DNA of 64,000 bases from Paraburkholderia diazotrophica. GTDB lineage: Bacteria; Pseudomonadota; Gammaproteobacteria; Burkholderiales; Burkholderiaceae. The position numbers and the translations under genes were made by a program. Below the pieces are notes generated by a model. That model did no database searches and was not told where the DNA came from. It saw only the letters and a program-made list of their open reading frames with translations. Below are positions 44,393 through 51,572 of the stretch, one piece after another. Where the stretch lies: positions 1 through 64,000 of the forward strand of contig NZ_FNYE01000021.1 in NCBI RefSeq assembly GCF_900108945.1, in the 5' to 3' direction. Positions within the stretch are counted from its first letter, which is position 1, and every line of letters begins with the position of its first letter.

Positions 44393-45241
44393 TCACTCCG
44401 CCGCATACGTCTTCTGCTGCTGCTCGCCGAGACCCTCGATGCCGAGCCGCACCGTCTGCCCCGCCTTCAAATATACGGGCTCGGGCTTCACGCCCATGCC
44501 GACGCCCGGCGGCGTGCCCGTCGAGATCACGTCGCCCGGTTGCAGGCTCATGCACTGCGACAGATACGACACCAGCTTCGCGACGCCGAACACCATCGTC
44601 TTCGTGCTGCCGTTCTGATAGCGATGGCCGTCCACTTCGAGCCACAGCTTCAGGTTCTGCGGATCGGGCACTTCGTCGCGCGTGACGACCCACGGACCGA
44701 TCGGGCCGAACGTATCGAAGCCCTTGCCCTTGTCCCATTGACCGGCGCGCTCGATCTGCCATTCGCGCTCGGACACGTCGTTGATCACGCAGTAGCCCGC
44801 GACATAGTCGAGTGCATTCGCTTCGTCAACGTACTTCGCTTCCTTGCCGATCACGACGCCCAGTTCCACTTCCCAGTCGGTCTTCTTCGAGCCGCGCGGA
44901 ATTTCGATGTCGTCGTTCGGACCGATGATCGCGCTCGTCCACTTGTTGAAGACGACGGGCTCAGTGGGTACGGGCAGATTCGATTCGGCCGCGTGGTCCG
45001 CGTAGTTCAGGCCGATGCACACGAACTTGCCGATTTTGCCGACGCACGGCCCGATGCGCGGATTGCCTTCGACTACCGGCAGCGACGCCGGATCGACTTC
45101 GCGCAGTTTCGCGAGCGCGGCGTCCGTCAGCGTGCTGCCGTCGATGTCGGCGACCACTTTCGACAGATCGCGAATTTTGCCTTGCGCATCCAGCAAGCCC
45201 GGCTTTTCCTGGCCTTTCGGTCCATAACGAAGCAATTTCAT
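44393..45241 (-). CDS. Fumarylacetoacetate hydrolase-family enzyme, probable 2,4-diketo-3-deoxy-L-fuconate hydrolase
   Basis: A 282-residue FAH-fold enzyme. The metal site is shown by DWEVELGVVIGKEA and DVSEREWQ, with the C-terminal family motif GDVISTGTPPGVGMG. It closely resembles the group annotated as ureidoglycolate lyase or diketo-deoxy-fuconate hydrolase. Context decides: it is the last gene of an operon with aldose dehydrogenase, lactonase, acid dehydratase and SDR genes, where it would cleave the diketo acid to pyruvate and L-lactate. The substrate is an inference. Confidence 0.88.
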   Translation of the reverse strand: MKLLRYGPKGQEKPGLLDAQGKIRDLSKVVADIDGSTLTDAALAKLREVDPASLPVVEGNPRIGPCVGKIGKFVCIGLNYADHAAESNLPVPTEPVVFNKWTSAIIGPNDDIEIPRGSKKTDWEVELGVVIGKEAKYVDEANALDYVAGYCVINDVSEREWQIERAGQWDKGKGFDTFGPIGPWVVTRDEVPDPQNLKLWLEVDGHRYQNGSTKTMVFGVAKLVSYLSQCMSLQPGDVISTGTPPGVGMGVKPEPVYLKAGQTVRLGIEGLGEQQQKTYAAE

Positions 45242-45300
45242 CGCTGCAGTTTCCTCAGTTCAGTGATTCATCAGGTTCATCGATGCCTACGCTGCGCGGC

Positions 45301-46044
45301 TCAGTTCGACCAGCCGCCGTCGATCACATGCGCCTGGCCCGTCGTGAACGCCGATTCGTCCGACGCCAGATACAGCGCCAGCGCCGCGATCTCTTCCGGC
45401 TTGCCCACGCGGCCCATCGGCTGACGCGCGACGAACGCCGCGTGCACCGCTTCGACCGTCGAGCCTTGCGCCTTCGCCTGTTCCGCGATGCGTTCTTCGA
45501 GCGAAGGCGAGTGTACCGTGCCCGGACAGATCGCGTTGCAGCGTATGCCGCGCGTGACGAAATCGGCGGCGACGGACTTGGTCAGTCCGATCACGGCCGC
45601 TTTCGACGCGCCATACGCGAAGCGATTCGGCACGCCCTTCACGCTCGACGCCGCCGACGACATGTTGATGATCGAGCCGCCGCCCTTCTCCAGCATCGCG
45701 GGCAGAAACGCGCGGATCGTCCGGTACATCGCCTTCGCGTTCAGCGCGAAAGCGAAGTCCCAGTCTTCCTCGCTCGCTTCGAGAATCGAGCCCGCGTGCA
45801 CGTAGCCCGCGCAATTGAACAGCACGTCGATTGCGCCGAGCTCGTCGGCGAGCGCCTTGATCGCCGCGCCGTCGAGCACGTCGAGCTTGCGCGCTTCGAC
45901 GGGCTTGTCCTTCAGCGCGTCGATGCGGATGTCGGTCGCGATGACGCGCGCGCCTTCACGCGCGAAAAGCTCGGCCGTCGCGAGGCCGATGCCTTGCCCC
46001 GCGGCGGTGATCAAGGCCGTCTTGCCGGCCAGTCTTTGTATCAT
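45301..46044 (-). CDS. SDR oxidoreductase, probable 2-keto-3-deoxy-L-fuconate dehydrogenase
   Basis: A 247-residue classical short-chain dehydrogenase. The NAD site TAAGQGIGLA is near residue 13, NCAG near 82, the catalytic serine in NMSSAASS and YGASK near 150. An aspartate after the second strand (ATDIRID) favours NAD. The sequence resembles the DHRS6/BDH2 group, to which known 2-keto-3-deoxy-L-fuconate dehydrogenases belong. It precedes the diketo-acid hydrolase by 59 nt. GGGAG lies about 6 nt upstream of the ATG. Confidence 0.9.
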   Translation of the reverse strand: MIQRLAGKTALITAAGQGIGLATAELFAREGARVIATDIRIDALKDKPVEARKLDVLDGAAIKALADELGAIDVLFNCAGYVHAGSILEASEEDWDFAFALNAKAMYRTIRAFLPAMLEKGGGSIINMSSAASSVKGVPNRFAYGASKAAVIGLTKSVAADFVTRGIRCNAICPGTVHSPSLEERIAEQAKAQGSTVEAVHAAFVARQPMGRVGKPEEIAALALYLASDESAFTTGQAHVIDGGWSN

Positions 46045-46127
46045 CTACGGCTCCCGTTGGATTGGCGTTTGAGTCATACCGGGTATTGCAGCGGCTGCTC
46101 ACCGGCGCGATCGTGGAAATGTCGTCG

Positions 46128-46205
46128 AGCGGATTCAGAGGCTCGATTCAAAGGCCGCATTCAGAGGCCCGATTCAGAAGCGCGATCCACAGGCCCGATT
46201 CAGAG
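46128..46205. repeat. Degenerate tandem repeat, six units of 13 bp
   Basis: Six 13-bp units with consensus GCCCGATTCAGAG occupy 46128–46205. The last unit includes the stop codon of the lactonase gene. It fills most of the space between the lactonase and SDR genes. Confidence 0.85.
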
Positions 46206-47030
46206 GCGATAGAACGCGGCCGCGTTGCCGCCGAATACGTCATCGCGCTCCGCGTCGGAGAGTTGCGCGAGCAGCAGCGTCGCGATCGAATGCCACAGCA
46301 GATAGTCGCCGTTCAGGTTCAGCACCGGCCAGTCGCTGCCCCACATCAGGCGCTTCGGCCCGAATGCGGCAAGCAGATGATCGACGTAAGGACGCAGTGT
46401 CGCTTCCGTCCATCCTTGTGCCGCTTCCGTCGCGAGGCCAGACAGCTTGCAGTGCACGTGCGGCGATTGCGCGAGCCGCGTGATGCCTTCGGCCCATGCG
46501 TGCCAGCCCGCGCTGCCTTCGCGGATCGCCGGCTTCGCGCCGTGATCGACGACGATGCGCAACTGGTCGAAGCGCTTGATAAACGTCTCCAGCGCATCGA
46601 CGTGGCGCGTGAAGATCAGCGCATCGAAGGCGAGATCGTTCGCGATCAGCGCATCGATAGCCGGCTTCAGCGCGGGATCGGCGATCCAGTTGTCGTCGGG
46701 CAGGTCTTGCAGCATCGGCCGCACGCCCTTGAACTTCGGCTCCCGCGCGAGCGCTTCGATCAGCGCGGGCGCATCGGCGTCGAGCATCGGCACCCATCCG
46801 ACGACGCCCGCAATCGACGCCTCGTTGCGCGCGAGTTCCAGCAGATAGCGCGTTTCTTCGACGGTCGGCGCGGCCTGCACGACGACCGTCCGCGTAACGC
46901 CCGCCTTTTCACGCAGCGGCGCGAGATCGGCGGGACCGAATGTGCGATAGAGGGGAGCGAGATCGGGCGTGAGCCAGCCGTAGTCGCCGCGCTCCGGGTT
47001 CCAGTAATGCTGATGTGCGTCGATTTGCAT
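46200..47030 (-). CDS. Amidohydrolase, probable L-fuconolactonase
   Basis: A 276-residue TIM-barrel hydrolase of the amidohydrolase_2 family (COG3618). It begins with the metal-binding HQH motif (MQIDAHQHYWNPERGDYGWL) and ends with RLMWGSDWPVLNL, the aspartate of the active site. Members of this group hydrolyse sugar lactones such as L-fucono-1,5-lactone and L-rhamnono-lactone. It lies 15 nt downstream of the aldose dehydrogenase, which would make its lactone substrate. No clear Shine–Dalgarno was seen, so coupling to the upstream gene is likely. Confidence 0.9.
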   Translation of the reverse strand: MQIDAHQHYWNPERGDYGWLTPDLAPLYRTFGPADLAPLREKAGVTRTVVVQAAPTVEETRYLLELARNEASIAGVVGWVPMLDADAPALIEALAREPKFKGVRPMLQDLPDDNWIADPALKPAIDALIANDLAFDALIFTRHVDALETFIKRFDQLRIVVDHGAKPAIREGSAGWHAWAEGITRLAQSPHVHCKLSGLATEAAQGWTEATLRPYVDHLLAAFGPKRLMWGSDWPVLNLNGDYLLWHSIATLLLAQLSDAERDDVFGGNAAAFYRL

Positions 47031-47045
47031 GATGTCGTTGAGCAG

Positions 47046-48086
47046 CTAGTTCTTCGGCACGGGCGCGCGCGGATCGAGCAAGTCCTTGTCGCGCAGCGCC
47101 TGCCACAGTTCAGCAGGTATCGGTCGATCGAACGACGCGACGTTCTCGCGCAGTTCGTCCGCATTGCGCGCGCCCGTCAGCACGGTCGCGACGGCAGGAT
47201 GCGCATACGGAAACTGCAACGCAGCGGCAGCAAGCGGCACGCCATGCACCTTGCACACCGCTTCGAGACGCGCGACACGCGCGATGACGTCATCGGGCGC
47301 TTCGCCGTAATTGAACTTCAGATCGCCTTCGACGCCCCGCGCGAGAATCCCCGAATTGAACGCACCGCCGAGCAGAATGCTGACGTTGCGCCGTTCGCAT
47401 TCGGGCAGCAGATCGTCGAGCGTCGCCTGTTCGAGCAGCGTATAGCGGCCGGCGAGCAGCGCGCAGTCGATGTCGAAATCGCGCATCGCATCGAGTATCG
47501 CCGCGCCTTCATTGACGCCGAGGCCGACCGCTTTCACGACGCCTTGCGAGCGCAGATCGTCGAGCGCGCGAAAGCCGCCGCCTTGCGTCAGCTGCTGCCA
47601 GTAATGCGCGTTGCTTTCGCCGTGAGTAAAGCGGCCGATGTCGTGCACGAGAAGAATGTCGATATCGACGATGCCGAGCCGCTGCTGGCTGTCTTCGAAC
47701 GAACGCAGAATGCCGTCGTGCGTGTAGTCGTAGATCGCTTCGAACGGCAGCGGGTTTTGCCAGCCTTCGCTGCCGTCATACGGATTCTTGCGCGGCACGA
47801 AGCGGCGCCCGACTTTCGTCGACAGCACGAATTCGCCACGCGGATAGCGGCGCAACGCATCGCCGAGACGATGCTCGGCTTTCGTGTGGCCGTAGTGCGG
47901 CGCGGTGTCGAAGAAGCGCACGCCCGCGTCCCACGCGGCCTCGACGGCGCCGAACGCCTCGTCGTCGGACAGATCGCGATAGAGCCCGCCAAGCGGCGCC
48001 GTGCCGAGACCAAGGCCCGTCACTTGCAGCGCGCGTGCGCCGATGCTGCGGCGCTTGCACACGTTTGAACCCGGCGCGTTCGTCAT
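47046..48086 (-). CDS. Aldo/keto reductase, probable L-fucose (D-threo-aldose) dehydrogenase
   Basis: A 346-residue AKR of the pyridoxal 4-dehydrogenase/L-fucose dehydrogenase group. The tetrad is visible in FFDTAPHYGHTKAEHRLGDALR (Asp, Tyr), LSTKVGR (Lys) and LLVHDIGR (His). The typical N-terminus GLGLGTAPLGGLYRDLSDDEA and VPLAAAALQFPYAHPAV are present. It would oxidise L-fucose to the lactone. AGGAGA lies upstream of the ATG, and a dispersed repeat separates it from the dehydratase gene before it. Confidence 0.9.
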   Translation of the reverse strand: MTNAPGSNVCKRRSIGARALQVTGLGLGTAPLGGLYRDLSDDEAFGAVEAAWDAGVRFFDTAPHYGHTKAEHRLGDALRRYPRGEFVLSTKVGRRFVPRKNPYDGSEGWQNPLPFEAIYDYTHDGILRSFEDSQQRLGIVDIDILLVHDIGRFTHGESNAHYWQQLTQGGGFRALDDLRSQGVVKAVGLGVNEGAAILDAMRDFDIDCALLAGRYTLLEQATLDDLLPECERRNVSILLGGAFNSGILARGVEGDLKFNYGEAPDDVIARVARLEAVCKVHGVPLAAAALQFPYAHPAVATVLTGARNADELRENVASFDRPIPAELWQALRDKDLLDPRAPVPKN

Positions 48087-48102
48087 TGCGTGTGTCTCCT
48101 GT

Positions 48103-48195
48103 CGGCTGGAGTTAGTGCTTTAGCACTTACTGCAGCCCCATGCAGAGCTGTCGATCCAGAGTTGGCGCTTGTGCCGTACTCTGATCCCATGCACG
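48103..48195. repeat. Dispersed intergenic repeat, copy B
   Basis: Contains the same ordered blocks as 27562–27677 but is shorter. The hairpin here is AGTGCT-TT-AGCACT (48114–48127), whose stem sequence differs from copy A yet still pairs. It lies between the dehydratase and aldose dehydrogenase genes. Confidence 0.75.
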
Positions 48196-48231
48196 GCTCA
48201 AGTCGTGCGCGTGAAGGAACCGATGCAGCGT

Positions 48232-49536
48232 TCACCGCTCCGTCAAACCAACGACCCGCTGAGCCGAAGCCGCATGGAAGGGCAAGCACGCCGGCCCGAC
48301 GGGCTCGAAGGTCTTGTACGTAAGAATAAACTCCTGATGTCCGAGCGACTCGGATTTCGACGCCACGCCCTGCGCGACGGCGAGCGTGACATCGAACACC
48401 TCGCGGCCCACTTCGTCGAGCGTCGCGCGGCCTTCAAGGATACGCCCCGCATCGACATCCATGTCGCCGGACAGATTGCGATACGTGTTCGGGTTCGCGC
48501 AGACCTTGATGACGGGCGAGATCGCCGAGCCGACCACCGATCCGCGCCCCGTCGTGAACAGGATCACATGCGCGCCGCACGCGATCAGCTCCGCGATTTC
48601 CGCGTTGTCGCTGATGTTCGGAAAGCCGAAGCGCGGCTCGCCGTCGGGCACGACGTCGAGCAGGTAGAGACCGCCCGTCGGCGGCACGTCGCCGGGCTTC
48701 ACGATGCCGACGATCGGCGATGCGCCGCTCTTCGCATACGCGCCCAGCGACTTCTCCTCTTGCGTCGTGAGTCCGCCGTCCGCATTGCCGGGCGCGAAGC
48801 TGCCGTGACCGAGGATCGAGTAATAACGCGCGGCCTTCGCCACGCACGCGACGATCTCGTCGCCCAGATCGTCGCGCGCCGCCCGGCTCTTCATATGGAA
48901 CTCGCAGCCGACCAGTTCGCCCGTCTCCTCGAAGATGCAGGTCGCGCCCTGCTCGATGAAACGATCGAACGCGCGGCCCACGGCGGGATTTGCGGTGATG
49001 CCGCTCGTACTGTCCGAGCCGCCGCAGATCGTGCCGATCACCAGCTCGGACAGCGCCATCGGCACTTTCTGCTGCTGCGCAAGTTCGCTGCGCGCGTTGC
49101 GCACCCAGTCGACGCCATATTGAATCGTGCTGCGCGTGCCGCCCTTTTCCTGGATCGTCAGCACGTGCGCGGGGCGTCCGCTCGCGCGCACGACATCGGC
49201 CAGATAGTGCTTGTTCATGCTCTCGCATCCGAGCGAGACGAACAGGACGGCGCCGACGTTCGGATGGGTCGTCAGCTGCTCCATCATCTTTTCGGCGTAG
49301 CTGTTCGGATAGCAGCCTGGAAAGCCAATCAGATGAACGGGCGGCGCCTGTTCCGCCGAAGAATCGTCGAATGCATCGAACGAAGGACGAAACTGCGCGA
49401 CGATCTCGCGCGCGACGTGATGCGCGCATTCGACGAGGTACGCCACCGCGACCACGTTGCGGATGCCCTTGCGTCCGTCGCTGCGCAAATAGCCTTGCAG
49501 CACGGCGCCGTTTTCTGCTGCTGAAATGGGGGTCAT
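48232..49536 (-). CDS. UxaA-type sugar acid dehydratase, large subunit (probable L-fuconate dehydratase)
   Basis: A 434-residue protein equal to the C-terminal catalytic part of altronate dehydratase. Family motifs: GYLRSDGRKGIRNVV at the N-terminus, FPGCYPNSYAEKMMEQL, GTICGGSDSTSGITANPAVG and LFTTGRGSVVGSAISPVIKVCANP. The start at 49536 has GAGGAA upstream, 16 nt after the small subunit ends. Split UxaA genes also occur in the L-fucose locus of Campylobacter jejuni, so dehydration of L-fuconate is the best guess. No enolase-superfamily dehydratase is present. Altronate or galactarate cannot be excluded. Confidence 0.87.
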   Translation of the reverse strand: MTPISAAENGAVLQGYLRSDGRKGIRNVVAVAYLVECAHHVAREIVAQFRPSFDAFDDSSAEQAPPVHLIGFPGCYPNSYAEKMMEQLTTHPNVGAVLFVSLGCESMNKHYLADVVRASGRPAHVLTIQEKGGTRSTIQYGVDWVRNARSELAQQQKVPMALSELVIGTICGGSDSTSGITANPAVGRAFDRFIEQGATCIFEETGELVGCEFHMKSRAARDDLGDEIVACVAKAARYYSILGHGSFAPGNADGGLTTQEEKSLGAYAKSGASPIVGIVKPGDVPPTGGLYLLDVVPDGEPRFGFPNISDNAEIAELIACGAHVILFTTGRGSVVGSAISPVIKVCANPNTYRNLSGDMDVDAGRILEGRATLDEVGREVFDVTLAVAQGVASKSESLGHQEFILTYKTFEPVGPACLPFHAASAQRVVGLTER

Positions 49537-49552
49537 GAGTTCCTCGCCCGTG

Positions 49553-49861
49553 TCAGTGATGGACGAATGCGTGGCCTGCTTCGTGTGTGTATGTCGGCAG
49601 GTAATCGCTTTCGAGGTTGTGCGTATGCAGATGCTCGCCACGCGCGACGTCGGCCGTCACATGGCCGATCTCGGCGCCGTAGCGCAGCACCTTTTCGTCG
49701 GCGCGCAACGGGCGGCGCGCGACCTTGTGGCCGAGATCGATCGTCTTCGCGAGCGTCACGCGCTCGCCTTCGATATCGATCTGCGTTCCTGCCTGCAGCC
49801 GCACGGCGGCGATCAGGCAGTTGTCGTCGGGATTCAACAGAATCAGGCGGGGATCGGTCAT
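49553..49861 (-). CDS. UxaA-type dehydratase, small (SAF-domain) subunit
   Basis: A 102-residue SAF-domain protein equal to the N-terminal part of altronate dehydratase. Signature features: LLNPDDNCLIAAVRLQAGTQI, LGHKVARRPLRADEKVLRYGAEIGHVTADVARGEHLHTHNLES. The start at 49861 (MTDPRL) is usual for the family; ATG at 49879 and a TTG at 49882 also fit. It is the first gene of the fucose-type operon and lies beside the palindromes shared with the divergent IclR gene. Confidence 0.88.
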   Translation of the reverse strand: MTDPRLILLNPDDNCLIAAVRLQAGTQIDIEGERVTLAKTIDLGHKVARRPLRADEKVLRYGAEIGHVTADVARGEHLHTHNLESDYLPTYTHEAGHAFVHH

Positions 49862-49870
49862 GCCATTCTC

Positions 49871-49898
49871 TTCATTCATCAATGAACGTATTATTCAT
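49871..49898. promoter_or_regulatory. Overlapping palindromes in the operon–IclR divergent region
   Basis: TTCATT-CATC-AATGAA (49871–49886) and ATGAA-CGTATTA-TTCAT (49882–49898) share the half-site ATGAA. The position immediately in front of the first operon gene, within an AT-rich divergent region, makes them likely binding sites for the neighbouring IclR regulator. Confidence 0.6.
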
Positions 49899-50033
49899 AT
49901 TCGAACTTTGGCAAGTCAACCAATGGCGGACCGATCGGCATGGGTGTTTTCCCTGGCGCGCCGTGCCCTGTGTGTCAGTCCGTTGGCAGCCGATAATCGA
50001 TGCAACTGTTAAAACACCAACCGATTTCCGACG

Positions 50034-50834
50034 ATGGACGTGGAAGACAAGGAAGACGCCGACCGTTATCGCGCCCCTGCGCTCGACAAGGGGCTCGACA
50101 TACTCGAACTGCTCGCCGAGCAGAAGAGCGGCCTGACGCGCGCCGAGATCACGAAGCTGCTGGGACGCAACGCCAGCGAGATGTACCGGATGCTGGAGCG
50201 GCTCGTCGCGCGCCAGTACGTCGTGCGTTCGGCGGGCGGCGACCGTTATTCGCTGAGCCTGAAGCTCTATGCGCTCGCGCATCGTCATCCGCCGATGAAC
50301 CGGCTGATCTCCGAAGCGTTGCCGCTGATGCAGCGCTTCGCGGCGCAAGCGGAGCAGTCGTGCCATCTGGCCGTCTACGATCGCGGCAATCTGCTCGTGA
50401 TCGCACAGGTGGACGGCCCGGGCACGTGGGGCATTTCGGTGCGCCTGGGTGCGCGCGTCGGTCTGATCGACACGAGTTCGGGACGCACGATGCTCGCGTT
50501 CCAGACGCCCGAGCAGCGCACGCACATGCTTGCCGAGCACACGAAGGTCAAGGGCGAAGTGACCGTCGATCACGACGCGCTGGAAGCCGCGTGCGCGAAA
50601 ATCCGCGCGGCCGGTTTTTCGCAGAAGGACAGCCAGCAGATTTTCGGCGTGACCGATCTGACGTTTCCGCTGCTGACGGCATCGGGCCAGGCGATTGCGG
50701 CGATGACGTGTCCGTACCTCAAGCGTATCGACGAATACGTCGCGCCGTCGCTCGACGAAGTCACGCAGATGCTGCGTGAGACGGTGCAGGGCCTGTCGAT
50801 GTTTGCGCAGCCGGAGATGCGCGCCGAGCCGTGA
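50034..50834 (+). CDS. IclR-family transcriptional regulator
   Basis: A 266-residue regulator. The N-terminal winged helix (about 15–80) reads ALDKGLDILELLAEQKSGLTRAEITKLLGRNASEMYRMLERLVARQYVVR. The effector domain follows, with SCHLAVYDRGNLLVIAQVDGPG, the IclR signature area SSGRTMLAF and AAGFSQKDSQQIFGVTDLTFPL. It is divergent from the fucose-type operon and most likely its regulator; the C. jejuni fucose locus also has an IclR-type gene next to its split UxaA genes. Confidence 0.92.
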   Translation: MDVEDKEDADRYRAPALDKGLDILELLAEQKSGLTRAEITKLLGRNASEMYRMLERLVARQYVVRSAGGDRYSLSLKLYALAHRHPPMNRLISEALPLMQRFAAQAEQSCHLAVYDRGNLLVIAQVDGPGTWGISVRLGARVGLIDTSSGRTMLAFQTPEQRTHMLAEHTKVKGEVTVDHDALEAACAKIRAAGFSQKDSQQIFGVTDLTFPLLTASGQAIAAMTCPYLKRIDEYVAPSLDEVTQMLRETVQGLSMFAQPEMRAEP

Positions 50835-50975
50835 GCGACCGATGCGCACGCTGCCGCGCGTCGCGCGCGCATTCGATTCGAATGGGCAAACACGTTGCGT
50901 TAGAATGTCGGCCCTTTTCCGAATCGACGACTTTCGCCGCATGCGTTCTCGCGCATGCGCGCTCACTGATACGCA

Positions 50976-51518
50976 ATGGCCAAACTTCTGTCCGACCTCG
51001 AATTCCAGCGTTTTTCCGAACTCCAGCAGAAGCAGGCAAGCTTCACGATCACAAGCGACGAAGCCGATGAACTGCGCGACATCGTGGCTCGCGCGCAGCA
51101 GAAACGCGACGACCGCGCCGCCGCGATGCAGCAGATCGAAATCTTCATCGCGCAGTTCGACATCACGCCGGACGAACTCTTTTCGGCCGATCAGATCGGC
51201 GACGCGGCCCGCAACTTCGGCCTGATTCCCGCCGCGAAAAAAGAGCGTGTGCTGCCGCCGACGGTGACGTTCAACGGGAAGCCGTATCAATGGACGCGCG
51301 CGCTGCCCGACGAAGTGCGCGTGCCGCTCTTCGAAGCGTTCACGGCAGGGCAATCGGTGAAGACGTTCATCGCGACGCCGAAGGACGCGATGCGCTGCGC
51401 CGCGACGATCGCGCGTCTGGAGCGCGAAACGGGCGCGATCTACGCGCCCGAGTGGCTGGAGGAACTGTCGGTGTCGCGCGAACAGGTCGACGCGGCGGCG
51501 GCGAAGCTCGCGGCTTGA
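50976..51518 (+). CDS. Uncharacterised protein with H-NS-like N-terminal helix motif
   Basis: A 180-residue soluble protein of unknown function. An N-terminal coiled-coil region ends in AAMQQIEIFIAQFDITPDELF, which has the same pattern as the oligomerisation region of Burkholderia H-NS proteins (compare IAEIKQKIAEYGITAEELGF in the H-NS gene at 62588–62878). The DNA-binding tail of H-NS is absent; instead there is an unrelated domain (NGKPYQWTRALPDEVRVPLFEAFTAGQSVKTF). No family was recognised. The promoter probably includes TAGAAT near 50911. No ribosome site is obvious before the ATG. Confidence 0.72.
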   Translation: MAKLLSDLEFQRFSELQQKQASFTITSDEADELRDIVARAQQKRDDRAAAMQQIEIFIAQFDITPDELFSADQIGDAARNFGLIPAAKKERVLPPTVTFNGKPYQWTRALPDEVRVPLFEAFTAGQSVKTFIATPKDAMRCAATIARLERETGAIYAPEWLEELSVSREQVDAAAAKLAA

Positions 51519-51572
51519 TGGGCTTGATTTCGGATTTCCGCTGACGCGATGAGCTCGCGCTCAACGCTCACG

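Noticed and set aside
46062..48068. 668-codon plus-strand open frame
   Set aside because: Antisense to the lactonase and aldose dehydrogenase genes, crosses a repeat and a gene boundary, and has Arg/Val-rich composition without family motifs.
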